A DNA stretch of 64,000 nucleotides. Origin: Mesostigma viride. Taxonomy: Eukaryota > Streptophyta > Mesostigmatophyceae > Mesostigmatales > Mesostigmataceae. A program made the translations under genes and the position numbers. The number at the start of each line of letters is the position of its first letter. Positions within the stretch are counted from its first letter, which is position 1. Below the pieces are notes generated by a model. The model was not told where the DNA came from. It did no database searches and was given only the letters and a program-made list of their open reading frames with translations. Positions 45,517 through 55,802 of the stretch are shown in pieces. The stretch is from contig RPFO01000167.1 in NCBI GenBank assembly GCA_009746045.1, forward strand, positions 2,642,648 to 2,706,647. The letters are read 5' to 3'.

Positions 45517-46098
45517 TGTTACGTCCCGGCCCAGACTCACCTAGCCTGAGCTACGTAGCGAAAGACCCTTCTTGCCGGAATTAGGAATAATCCAAGATAG
45601 CCTAAAGTAGGTTGCGCTTCACGACGTGAGTCGTGAGATATCTGGCATCACGGCTTAATGCCAAGCTAATTAGTTCACACTTATAATGGCTAGCAATACC
45701 AATTACAAATGGATAATGCCCCGGGCTCAATGTGTAGGCGTATTCGCACTTATCAATCATTAAACCAAGAGGACGAGACTCTCGTCCTCGGACCAATTTA
45801 ACCTAGGTTGATTGCGGCGCAGATACATGCCAATTTCCCTGGACCAATCCAAGCCAAACATTCCACGTAGGATCCGGGCCGACATCGACCCTCAACTACA
45901 GGATCCACGCCTAGTACTACGAATGGACTCAGAACTGACGCGGCGCCACCGCACCGGTTCCTAAAAGGGCAACCTAGGACCAAAATAACTAGTCCAATTC
46001 ACACAAGAGTCAATGTCCATAAAACTTAGTACAACGGCCACAAGGCCTTAGTAATTTATTCCATTGTTACGTCCGACCTAAAGGGCCGGGACGTAACA
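45517..46098 (-). repeat. Gypsy-2 5' LTR
   Basis: 582 bp, 99.5% identical by eye to the left LTR. Confidence 0.93.
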
Positions 46099-48203
46099 TA
46101 AAGGTGCTCAATTTGATGTCTGCCTGAATGAACCCTGTGAGCTAGATCCTTTTAGGTTAGTTATCCAAACGGATCATCGTCCCCTTACCCATCTTCTCTC
46201 CCAACCCAACCTTACCCCTCCGCAAGCGCGCTGGATGGAATTTTTAGCACAGTTTTCCCCTTTCAAACTTCAGTATGTCAAGGGTGTAGATAACATAACT
46301 TACCAGATGCACTTTCTCGTCGTGCAGACTACTCCTTTTTCGAGGACCTTGATGTTCTCAATACTACTCTAGTTCCTACTACTATGGGTGTAACCCCTTA
46401 TGGTGAACTACCTGATGATGAATCCTATGCCTACCTCTTTCATACAGCTGTTCGCATGCCTGATCTTCTTTCTCACGTAGGACTCTCTCTCCCGTGTGAG
46501 GCCCTTCCCGTGGCCTCGGTGGGGGGGGAGGGGAAAAATAAAATTTCTATACCGCTTAGCCATATAGCGACTAGGTCAGGAAAGTCTTATGAGAACGTAG
46601 TCCCTCTAGGACCTCCCCTTCTCTTTGGCAAGGCGGTAGGAGATCTCTTTAAACCTGTTCTGGATACTTCTGTAGCGATGCCTACCTCTGATCTTGAACG
46701 CCTTATTAGTAGATTTACGGCCACTGAGCCGGAAGCATTAGCTGCCATTGCTGCACATCCCCAACAATTAGGCAAGCACCCTTGTAAATTTGTAGGTGGG
46801 TTTTTATATGTGCAGATAGCAGATTCTCCCCCCAATGGCGCCTGTATGTCCCTCCTATCTGTCGCTCCTCCTTGCTCTTTGAGTTGCATGACTTAGCTGC
46901 TCATCAGGGTGGTAAACGGGTACGGGACCTAGTAGCCCGCTCTTATTACTGGCCTTCCCTTTATAAGGATGTAGATGAGTATGTTAGAACTTGTCAATCT
47001 TGCCAGGAAATGAAACCCAATAATGTAGGACAGATAGCAGAACCTAGGACCTTGCCTGACCCCATCATGCCTTGGGATTCTATCATGATGGATTTTGTAG
47101 GACCTTTTAGAAAGAATGATAGGGGCAATGCCCAAATCCTTGTGTTCATAGATCGTTTTACTCGTATGTGCCATCTTGTGCCGTGTCCTTTAGAACTCAC
47201 CGCACGTGATTGCGCACGCCTATACCTCAATAATGTATATAGATATCATGGATTGAGTAGGCAGTTTATTAGTGATAAGGATAAATTATTTACCTCAGAT
47301 TTTTGGCAGCAGTTTTTCGCTGCCATCGGTACCAAGGTTACCTACGGTACTGCCTACCACTCCTCCTCCTCTCATTTAGTAGAGCGTCTTAATAGAGTAG
47401 TAGAAGAAGCGCTTAGGCACTATGTTAATGGCTCGGGTAGTGATTGGGAGGATTATTTATGTTTGGTAGAGTTCTCCCTCAACAATTGTCCCCAAGCTGC
47501 GCATGGATATACGCCCTTCTTCTTAGATACTGGTAGACAGCCCCTTACCCCTACCTCTCTCTTAGCTAGTCCTCTACGGGACAAGGATGATGTGTCCCGA
47601 GATACTGTAGAAGGTGTACAGTCCTTACTAGATAGAATGAAAACTGCTCATGACCACGCGATCTCAGGGTACCAAAAAGCTCAGGCTAAGTACCTTGCTA
47701 GGTTGCGTGCCTCCTTAGATAGACGAGCACCTGAGATAGAAATAGGAGATCTAGTATTAGTAGAAGGCCCCCGTGTTGGCCGTTTTGCTCATAAGTTTGA
47801 AGCAGAACTGAAGGTCAAACTTAGGCCCGCCTTCTTAGGACCCTTCCATGTGTTGTCTAGGGTAGGAAATTTCTTATATAAAGTCGATATCCCTACCTCC
47901 TGGCAAACGCATTCAAACACCTTCCATAGGAGCCAGCTTAAACTGTACCATCCTAGTACGTTCGCTGGCAGGGAGTTAGCGCCTGCCCCTTTAGAGCATA
48001 ACCCTGACACTGGGGAAGTAGAAGACGAAGTAGAAAGCATCGTGGCCCATAGAGATATCAAAAAGGGCCGCGGTACCCAGCGTCAGTATAAAGTGAAGTG
48101 GATGTATGCTCGTAGTGAAGTAGATAAGGTTTGGTATACGGAGAGTGAGCTAGATGGGTGTAGTCGCCTGCTGCAGGAATATAAAACCCTGCACAAGCTC
48201 TAG
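46099..48203 (+). pseudogene. pol: Gypsy-1 pol, part 3: RNase H end, integrase, chromodomain
   Basis: Resumes RNase H after the Gypsy-2 target duplication (VIQTDHRPLTHLL). There is a frame change near 46300 and another near 46860. Integrase: HHCC finger (HDLAAHQGG ... CQSCQEMK), catalytic Asp in MMDFVGPFRK and FISDKDKLFTSDFW, Glu in HLVERLNRVV; GPF module LRPAFLGPFHV. The C-terminal chromodomain VESIVAHRDIKKGRGTQRQY, ending at 48203, places it in the chromovirus branch. Chromodomains direct integration through histone marks. Confidence 0.9.
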
Positions 48204-48279
48204 TTGTAGGCCTTCTCCTCTCTTATGTTATGTCTGCTGTCGACGGGTGGTTGGTTGTCCCCTCCCCTCCGCAGCCGTC

Positions 48280-50568
48280 ATGTCAGAGCCTACCCCTCCG
48301 GCTGAGAGCCCGCTGCCGTCCCTGCCCCTACCGGACCCTGAGCTGTACTTCGAGGCCCTTCCGGGTCGTTGGGTTTCACGGTCTAGTTTCCCGGGTGGCG
48401 TCGTGCATCCGGCCCTCCAGGCCCAGCATGCGGGCATAGTCCGGGCGGCTCTCTTCGGGGTCACGTGGTACGGTCCTTCCCCTGCTGAACCGCATCAGCT
48501 TGTTTTGCACGGATTTGACGATGCCGGCCACTGTTTGCTAGAATGTGGCTCCAGCTGTCCAGCCCTGGGACAGATAGCTGCGATTCTCCAGTGCCCCAGG
48601 GTGTTTTCCTACCTTTCTACCCCTGTGGGCCGCTCCTGCCTACGGGATGTGTTCCCCTGGCTTCCTGCCGAGGGTGATGCGGAGCTGGATGAGAACCCCT
48701 GCGACCTGTTACGGGCCGTAGAGTTTATGGAGATAGCAGACCAGAACGCGGGTGTAGGATTTGGCGACCCTACCCCTACGGACGCGCCGGTAGAGGCGCA
48801 GTATTCCCCTGAGTATTCGGCCTCCCCTGCGGCGTCCTCCTCTTCAGTGTCGGCGCCTTCCCCTGTCCCGTCTTCACCGAGGTCGGTCCTGTGCGCATCG
48901 GTGGAGCCTACCCCTTCGGGCTCTGGTCGTGAGCCTGATCCTCTTGCGGCGACAGTTTCTGCGATGCAGGCGCAGATCCAGTCCCTGACGGCGGCCTTCG
49001 GGGCCTTCATGGCGGCCCAGGCGCACGCTCCAGCCACGCCAGGTGGGGTGTCTGTTGCAGCTGTGCCCCCTTCCCCTTCGGTCGCCTCGGCGTCTACGGT
49101 TCCCTCTGGTGCTGCAGCTCCTACGCCTTCGGCTACCGCTGCGCCTGCTACTGACGTACCTGCGCCTCGGCGCGAGTCCGCCGTCCCAGTGGCAGCGCCC
49201 GCCGCCGCCGCGTCCGAGCCGCCCACCACGTCAGCGCCGCCCTCGCGGGGTTTCTTCAGCGACCCGGGCGGTCTTCCCAGGCTTTGGGAGGGCGGTCCTC
49301 CGCAGAGGATCCCGGTGCCTGACTGGAGCTTGGACGGTAACCAGTCGTATGCCGGATTGCCTGTCCCCACGGGTCCTATTTTCAACATGTGGCCTGGTGG
49401 TGCTCCACCCCCAGAGACCGGCGCGCCAGTTGCGGAGGCGGGTCCGTCGCGACCCCCTGCGGCCTCGGGTCCGACGCGGCCCCCTGTTGTACCGGCACCT
49501 TCTGCGCCTGCGCCGGTTCCTACCCCTTCGTCGGCCCCTGCCCCTTCGGCCCCGCGGTCTTTGGCTGCGGTTGTTCGGTCCAGTGGCTCTGACCCGCGCG
49601 CCACCCGCGCTGCCGATTCCCTTCGGGAGTTGTCAGAGGGCGATCGGGATCGGGCCCCTTCTGTGGTGCATGCGACTCCGGAGTCGCGCGACACGCCTGT
49701 CTTCGGGTATGGTATGTCTGCGCTCGCTTGCCGCCAGTGTGACCTGCCGCGCGCCTCCGCCGAGCTGGCCATTTCGCCCATGTCCTACGGGTTCTCCCAG
49801 GTGTGTCGGGCGCCGCGGGACCGTAACCTACCAGTTGAGACTGATCGGCCTCCTTTCGACATGGTTATTTTGGCTGATCCGGTGTTCCAGGGTGAGATCC
49901 TGGTTCGGCGCGTCCTGTACCGCTGGGCGCGGCGCCACAATGACTTGGACACCTACGGCGGGTTCCAGTGGGCCTACCCTCCGCCTCTGGGCATTATGGC
50001 CTCAGATGCTCTTACGGTAGATTTTCCTGCGGTGCCGGGTGCCACGTACAGCACCGTCCTTCAGCCCATCCTAGAGTGGGATGCCCGTCGTCCAGCGCCC
50101 ATCCCGGGCCAGGGTTTGGACTCTCGGGGTCATCCTCCTCCCCGGGCTAGCGACTACCTTGAGACGTTCGGGTCGCGACAGTGTGCCCGCCGGTGGCGTT
50201 CCCGCGAGATTCGGCACATCCGGTTGTGGCCGTCCAACGTGGAGCCCCTGGTAGATCTGTTTTTCCCGACGGGTATGCGCCCTCGGATCCGGTATCATCG
50301 CCTGCTCCTTCGGGCTCTCTGCCTGATCGCGGTAGAGCCTTTCCTACGCCTCTTTGCCTGCGGTTTCCTGGACTGGGCCCGGGGCCAGGTCGTTCTTACA
50401 CAGCATAGGTACTACTGGGCCTTCCTGGGACTTTTCCCTGACGGCGTGTGGGCCGATGTTTTCCTCACTGTAGATAGGCACGACAATGCTGAGGATGTGT
50501 CTCACTACCAGGCTTACCTGGATGTCCTGCTGGCCTCCCGTGGTACCTACCAGACGGATGGCCATTAG
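48280..50568 (+). CDS. Gypsy-1 ORF3: 762-residue accessory protein, function unknown
   Basis: Intact ORF after the chromodomain. ATG 48280 lies just after a splice-acceptor-like cctccgcag, so a spliced subgenomic RNA is possible. Structure: a conserved-looking N-terminal domain (about residues 10-145, with GRWVSRSSFPGGV and FGVTWYGPSPAEPHQLVLHG); a long Pro/Ala/Ser-rich middle (about 170-470); and a C-terminal domain (about 480-762) with FDMVILADPVFQGEILVRRV, the hydrophobic segment LLLRALCLIAVEPFLRLF and DWARGQVVLTQHRYYWAFL. No recognised domain. The C-terminus resembles Gypsy-2 ORF3. Being intact while pol is broken suggests either recent origin or selection. Confidence 0.7.
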   Translation: MSEPTPPAESPLPSLPLPDPELYFEALPGRWVSRSSFPGGVVHPALQAQHAGIVRAALFGVTWYGPSPAEPHQLVLHGFDDAGHCLLECGSSCPALGQIAAILQCPRVFSYLSTPVGRSCLRDVFPWLPAEGDAELDENPCDLLRAVEFMEIADQNAGVGFGDPTPTDAPVEAQYSPEYSASPAASSSSVSAPSPVPSSPRSVLCASVEPTPSGSGREPDPLAATVSAMQAQIQSLTAAFGAFMAAQAHAPATPGGVSVAAVPPSPSVASASTVPSGAAAPTPSATAAPATDVPAPRRESAVPVAAPAAAASEPPTTSAPPSRGFFSDPGGLPRLWEGGPPQRIPVPDWSLDGNQSYAGLPVPTGPIFNMWPGGAPPPETGAPVAEAGPSRPPAASGPTRPPVVPAPSAPAPVPTPSSAPAPSAPRSLAAVVRSSGSDPRATRAADSLRELSEGDRDRAPSVVHATPESRDTPVFGYGMSALACRQCDLPRASAELAISPMSYGFSQVCRAPRDRNLPVETDRPPFDMVILADPVFQGEILVRRVLYRWARRHNDLDTYGGFQWAYPPPLGIMASDALTVDFPAVPGATYSTVLQPILEWDARRPAPIPGQGLDSRGHPPPRASDYLETFGSRQCARRWRSREIRHIRLWPSNVEPLVDLFFPTGMRPRIRYHRLLLRALCLIAVEPFLRLFACGFLDWARGQVVLTQHRYYWAFLGLFPDGVWADVFLTVDRHDNAEDVSHYQAYLDVLLASRGTYQTDGH

Positions 50569-50926
50569 ATAGAGGGCCTTAGGCCCGACCTGAGGGTGTT
50601 GTCCCTCCGGTATGTAGAGTCGCCCTCATGTTCTGGCCAGTTGACTGGTCGTTCTTGGTCCTTGGTGCTGATTGGTTTACTCTGTGTGTCCTGCCCAGTG
50701 CCGTTCCCCCCGGCAAGGACTTTGTTCCAGGCAGTTAGGGGAACCTACCACCAGGCTTGGTGCTGGCTAACCCTACACCTCCAGGCGTGGTGGTGGAGAC
50801 CGTGTGAACTATTGGTGCCTTGTATCTTGGATGGCCTGCTGACTGTGTTAGTGTGTGCTGGGTGCATTAGGTTTCCTACCCCTTGTTTTCCTCCCTGTGC
50901 GTAGGGAGAGGGCTCCCTACCTTTGT

Positions 50927-50937
50927 GGGGGGGGAGG
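50927..50937 (+). promoter_or_regulatory. Gypsy-1 polypurine tract
   Basis: GGGGGGGGAGG directly before the 3' LTR. Confidence 0.8.
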
Positions 50938-51514
50938 TGTTACGTCGCGTAACAATTCGTTGTAGTTACGGACGTAAATTAGGTCTTTTGCCTCGGTTGT
51001 CCCTAGGTTTACGTTTAGGCTCCTACCGGGACATTATTGTCCTCGTAACAGTACTGTGGTACATTGGGTGCCGTTGGGCGCCGCGCCGCGTACTTTACTA
51101 GTGGTCCTGATCCTGTGGTAGAATGTAGTGGACCAGCGTGCATCAGTAGATGTAGTGGACCAGCGTGCATCTGTCGGTAGGCGAGGGCCAGGTCGGCCCG
51201 AGCGTGTTGGACCGTTGGTGACCATTTATGCGCGTTCTACCCTTTGTGTGTGCACTCGGCGTGTGTTAAATGAATTAACACATATAGGCTTGGGTCACGG
51301 CAGTGTAGTTGTGTTTCCTTCCTCTATTCATGGAGTAAACGGGTTTTGATAAATGGTTGTATGGCGTATTATAGTAACACTTACGTTAATGCATTGAGAT
51401 CAGCTCCGTCACGTTCGTCTTTCGCCAGAGGGTTGAGTAGAGGAGGCCTGACCAGTTTAGGTAGTATCAGGCCCATTAGAGGTAGAGGCGGAGGTAGATA
51501 TCCGCGGCGTAACA
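50938..51514 (+). repeat. Gypsy-1 3' LTR
   Basis: 577 bp; four bases longer than the 5' LTR because of a small insertion near 51172-51176. Confidence 0.93.
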
Positions 51515-51923
51515 CCTGGCCCCAAGGACAAACCCAGAAGGGTTGGTAGACCTGCCATGAACCGCTATACAGATCAGTTGGGCGACCTAGTGGTCTCAGC
51601 CCAGTTTGAACACCGCATTTCATCCCTGCCTCTTGCTTGGACTGCTATGCAGTACACTGAAGAAGAGGTGGCAGACCATTGTCAAGGCTCACACTGACAC
51701 GCCAGCCCCTGCCGTGGGCAAGCCCCCCCCCCCCCCCCCCCCGGAGGAAGGGGCGTTTTGCTGAGTAGAGTAGTTAGGATTTTTGTAGATTAGCTTAGAG
51801 TTAGCTTAGTTAGGTTTCGCGGCTTCGCTCACCTCCATCCATCAAGCAAGGGGATACGTGCTACATCATGATGATCTCCCCGCGGAGTCATGTTATAATT
51901 TAATTTAATTTCATTTAATGCCC

Positions 51924-53100
51924 TGCATGTGACGGAATCAAGAAGCTAGCTACGACCCTGAAACTATTGGACAAAATCCAATCATTCACGTCGATAGTCC
52001 GCAAACTGAACTGATGCGAAGAGGTCACCGACGTGGTCCTACCCGGCCACTAAGGGCGGTGCGCCGGCAGTGCGCGTGCAGCCATTATAATTCCACTAGT
52101 GCGGACGTCCCTACATCATTTCATTCATTTGAGACATGGGTCTACAAAAAACAAAGAACCGGTCACTTTGCACAGTAGCCTCTGCTCAGTTGCGACTTCC
52201 ATGCATCTGGCCGGGATATGGCGTCGCCAGCCTGCCGGGAACTGAATTCCAGGTAAATATGACCGTAGTGGCTAGAATCTATTTACGAATAATGTTTACG
52301 AATACCCCCCCGAAAATGCTTGAAATCCGGGTTCATTTTGGCCCGGAAATCATGAAACCCGGGGTACGCTTTGGGCGCCGCGCTGGCGTTTCCAGCGTCG
52401 CGCCGCGGCGCCGCGCAGCGTTTTGCCGTCTGTTTAGGGTTTCAATGAGACAACCGCCATACTAGGTACCTACCTGGCTACCTCATAAAAACACGGGAAA
52501 GATACGCATAAAGGGCTTTCATAAACGGTGAAGAATACCGGTGAGGTATGAACAAGGGCAATTACCTAAGTACGTGGCGGGGTAGCAAAGCCAATGGCCT
52601 AGTACTAGCGTTTGGCACAAACGGGGCCCAGGCCACGGAAATGTGCAAAACCGGGATGGAAAACCCTCGGAAAAAGGAAATCCGGGACCAAAAACCCTCG
52701 GAAATATAATTATTCGTAAATAGATTCTGCCCACTACGGTAGGTGTACGTTTATTCCAAACGGCCTGCCGGGAACTGAATTATGACGTTCCCAGGCTTAC
52801 GGAAAAGTGGTTGGAGAATGCCAGAATGCCCACACGCTTCTCCGTCAACAGCGGAATTTTTGCCTAGGTAGTTCAGTGGTTCTAGAAAGGGATTCAGATA
52901 ACTAATAAGTTAGAGACTCGGGAGTCGGGAGTCGGCCGTCAGGAGAAACTCGGTCTGTGAATTGTGACAGGGTGGTGTTCTATGTAGCTCTCGAGAAAGT
53001 TATAACTATGTTAGGTTTTAGGACCTGCTAAATTAGGAGTGGACGGTGGACCAGGATTGGACAAGAGTCTAGAAGGAGAGACGAGAGGAGATGCTCCAGA
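51924..53100. other. Mostly intergenic; contains one TIR element
   Basis: Apart from the TIR element at 52262-52740 I see no gene. Confidence 0.5.
52262..52740. mobile_element. 479-bp element with about 32-bp terminal inverted repeats
   Basis: Ends accgtagtggctagaatcta and its inverse copy (accgtagtgggcagaatcta), both continuing tttacgaataat. No transposase. The element sits between two direct copies of gcctgccgggaactgaatt (52230-52248 and 52763-52781). Confidence 0.75.
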
Positions 53101-53106
53101 TTCCAG

Positions 53107-53222
53107 AATTATACTGACGTCGCCCATCGGAGCGTTACTGCCCTTCTGGCCGATCTGGCGCCAAGCTGGTCACGTGAGCCTGCCAATTTACCCGCGCTGA
53201 GGAATGAAGGGCATGCAGCTGG
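53107..53222 (+). other. Candidate upstream exon of the 2H phosphoesterase gene
   Basis: Open frame between agattccag and GG/gtaaga with coding character (NYTDVAHRSVTALLADLAPS). It ends in phase 2. I could not find a downstream exon in matching phase, so its link to 53657 is unproven. Confidence 0.3.
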
Positions 53223-53656
53223 GTAAGACGTTCCGATCATCGACATTCGACACCACCCCATGTGGGCTACGGTGTATGGGCTCGACATTACTGAGTAGCA
53301 TTCGGAATGGAACCGTAAACCATCACAGACCCCAATCAGCCACACTTTCCGATTACGTGTTTCTACAGTTACGCCGGAGGTCTTCGTTGCCTGTCCCCAT
53401 GGGTGGCGAGCATGTGCCTTTCCGCGCTGCGGATCCTCGGAGCCCTAAGCCCCAGAGTACCTTTTCTGTTTCCTAGACATGCCTTCCCGGTGTTTGTCTG
53501 CTAATCAAATACTGTCTCTCATTGCGGACCGGCTTGCCAAAAATGCCGATTCCCTGCATTCATCTGAGTAGGTTTAGGCTGACGACCGTCTCCAGTCAAA
53601 CTTCGGTGCGCTCCTCGTCGCGCGCTGTCAAAACCAGCCCGGTAGATCGCGGCGAC

Positions 53657-54920
53657 ATGGAGAGCAAAACCAAGGTCTTCAAAAGCGCACTCGTGGTCAT
53701 CCCTCCACCAGAGCTCTGGGCCCCCATCCAGGCGGTTCGCAGGGTTCATGATAAGAACTTTCACAGGTCAGTGACGTTGTTGACTGTCGAGGCAGCTGTA
53801 ATCATCACCGTCCTCGTCTGCCTGCGTACCTGCTTATTTCGCCTTAGTGTTTTTCTCACCTATATCCCCAGGCCCCTCCCCACATGTCCCTCCCCACATT
53901 CCCCTCGACACATTCCCCTCGCCAATTTCCATCCCAAATTTCCATCCCCAATTTTCGCCCCCACTTTCCGTTACCCCGGCCCTCCCCAGCCCAGTAGTCA
54001 TGCCCTCATACTCGATATCATAAATGCCCCTCCCCCAATGTTGCCACTTTTACAGGTGGCCCCCTCATGTAAACCTGCTGTACCCATTCTGGCAAGACAA
54101 TCTGGCCAACTTTCACGAGGCCGCCAGCATAATCCAGTCGGCCCTGGCGCACGTGCGACCCTTTCCCCTGGAGCTCACCATGCTGGGCTACTTCAAGCAC
54201 GGCCGCAGCTGCACCCTGTGGGTGAACCCAGGCGAGCCACCGGAAGGAGGCCTGGCACAGGACCTCCCAGAACCGCTCCCAGGTTCTAGTGGTGAGGTTG
54301 AAAGGTCGTCAATCTCTCATGCCACCGTTGCAGCTCACAGCAGAGCGCAGCTACTGTCACAACAGGCCGCGTGCTCGAGTGACCTGGCATCTGGATATAA
54401 AGAAGGTCTGGATAGAAAGAAGATCTCTACCAGCCCGCATAGGCAGCGTGGCACTGTGTCGCCATCGCCTGCGCTGTGCTCCCTGCAGGAGCGTCTAGTG
54501 GCGGCCTTCCCCGGGTGCACTGACTTGTCCGATGACCCGGAACGGGGTATCACCCAATTCACTCCACATCTTTCCCTCGGCCAATGGCGCGACGAGAGGG
54601 CCATCCGGGCCGCCGTGGCAGACTTGGCCGACCAACGGCCACTGGGCCAATGTACAGGAGGCCTGCAGGGATCCAGTACAGGGCCTGGACAGGCGTTGGA
54701 TGGGACGCGCTGGCGATGGCTACAGGGTGAGGGCCAGGTGTGCACGTTTCTGCTAGATAGTGTGTACCTGATCAGCCGGAAGGGCTATAAAGACCCTTTT
54801 ACTGTAAGGTACAGAATCCCGTTGGGGACGGCATGTGTTGGGGTAAAGGACAAAGCCCTGGCACTGGGTGGTGCTGCCCCTCGCTTTCAAGAGGTCAACG
54901 AGCCCTACATTGCCGCCTAG
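53657..54920 (+). CDS. 2H phosphoesterase (LigT / 2'-5' RNA ligase-like) protein
   Basis: Two exons, 53657-53766 and 54056-54920. The donor cacag/gtcagt and acceptor ttttacag/GTGG restore the family signature DKNFHRWPPHVNLLYPF across the junction in frame. The two H-x-[ST/N]-x motifs are HVNL (His41) and HLSL (His208, in TPHLSLGQW). 2H enzymes act on 2'-5' or cyclic phosphodiester bonds in RNA or nucleotides; the substrate here is unknown. Predicted 324 residues from ATG 53657 (MESKTKVFKSALVVIPPP). An in-frame ATG at 53522 would add 45 residues, possibly a targeting sequence. A Ser-rich stretch between LWVNPGEPP and LQERLVAAFPGC (54290-54488) has intron-like ends but is open in frame; it could be an insert or a retained intron. 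Confidence 0.8.
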
Positions 54921-55393
54921 GCAAGGTTAGAGATTCGCAGCTCGTAGCTGTACATAGTTATTTGACGGTAGCCTTTTGGTGCGCTGGTACAAGTAAGCAC
55001 AACTGATGTAGAGACTATTAAGTGAGACAACTATGACAACATGTTCCTGTTACAAGTAATTGTACCCGGCGAATGTCTGTAGTAACTCTGTACATACATA
55101 GCTACCTTCATGGGGGCATGCATGACCATTGAGGTTTAGCTAGGCCTCTCAGCTAGTAATACATGGAAAAAGATGCAGCTAGGACAACGTGAAGGATATA
55201 TGTCAAAGAGACAAGTATTTGTGTTTGAAGAGCTAGCTTCTCTATGGGTAGTAAATTTGCATGCCTCGCGATCGAGTTGATCATGTTGCACATGTGTACA
55301 GCGTAAAAAACTCATACGCAAGACACTAAATATATGATATCTACGAAAACGTGGGGTATATGGTACGTGTACAAATCGCCCACCCAATTAATT
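54921..55393. other. No gene recognised; GAGACAACTA motifs
   Basis: Presumed 3' UTR of the 2H gene, then AT-rich DNA with gagacaacta at about 55024 and gagacaagta at about 55206. Confidence 0.45.
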
Positions 55394-55480
55394 AATGAAG
55401 AACATAACTCCGTTGGGAGTATACGTAACACATGGCCCTGAGAAGCTAGGGGGGCCTATGGTTTTTAATACCCACCAAAG
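55394..55480 (-). mobile_element. Type-A 3' tail fragment
   Basis: Hairpin 55426-55402 on the minus strand: ACGTA-T-ACTCC-CAAC-GGAGT-TATGT, paired with one G-T wobble. It is followed by a taattaatt tail and preceded by the ggccctgagaag hairpin remnant. Confidence 0.7.
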
Positions 55481-55802
55481 TGTGCAATTAATTATTAATT
55501 AATTAATGAAGCGAGACAACTATGCCTGGACGCATGGCGATCCAATTAACGCCGTACGTGTCCAGAAGGACTAGGGTAGTTGTCTTAGAGCTAGGAAAGA
55601 CGCGAAGGCCGCGGGAGCCGCATGGCTATCTCTAGGTAGACCTGCATGGAGGGAGACAAAAGGTTAACAAGAAAGGTTGATAGGGAAAACACACATGTAT
55701 ACACACATACACACACACGCACCATGCACCACGACCAACACAAACAACCAAAACTAATGATAAGAAGGAAAAGAGGGAACACATACACAGTACACGAGTT
55801 AA

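Larger units (their letters stand above)
34440..46098 (-). mobile_element. Gypsy-2: second chromovirus, inserted in Gypsy-1 in reverse
   Basis: 11.66 kb, LTRs 34440-35021 and 45517-46098, target duplication taaag (34435-34439, 46099-46103). Read on the minus strand: LTR, PBS, ORF0, gag-protease, RT/RNase H/integrase/chromodomain, ORF3, PPT, LTR. The LTRs differ at only about three of 582 positions, so it is young, yet several frames are broken. The coding DNA is clearly more GC-rich than that of Gypsy-1. Confidence 0.94.
28095..51514 (+). mobile_element. Gypsy-1: Ty3/gypsy chromovirus with two nested insertions
   Basis: Bounded by LTRs 28095-28667 and 50938-51514 and a 5-bp target duplication cctgg (28090-28094, 51515-51519). 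Internal order: PBS, ORF0, gag, pol (protease, RT, RNase H, integrase, chromodomain), ORF3, polypurine tract. After removing the insertions at 32571-33513 and 34440-46103 it is about 10.8 kb. The two LTRs differ by about five substitutions and one 4-nt indel, so the insertion is recent, but pol is already broken. Confidence 0.93.
28052..51917 (+). mobile_element. 5'-truncated LINE-B copy split by Gypsy-1
   Basis: LINE-B sequence at 28052-28094 (agcggcttggccagccaggg...) resumes at 51515 and ends with the LINE-B tail at 51917. Direct repeats atgccc at 28046-28051 and 51918-51923 are the likely target duplication. Without the inserted element the copy is about 440 bp. The coding part is frameshifted. 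Confidence 0.75.

Noticed and set aside
48609..49781. 390-residue minus-strand ORF opposite Gypsy-1 ORF3
   Set aside because: Antisense shadow of a GC-rich, Pro/Ala-rich reading frame; no domain or context supports it.
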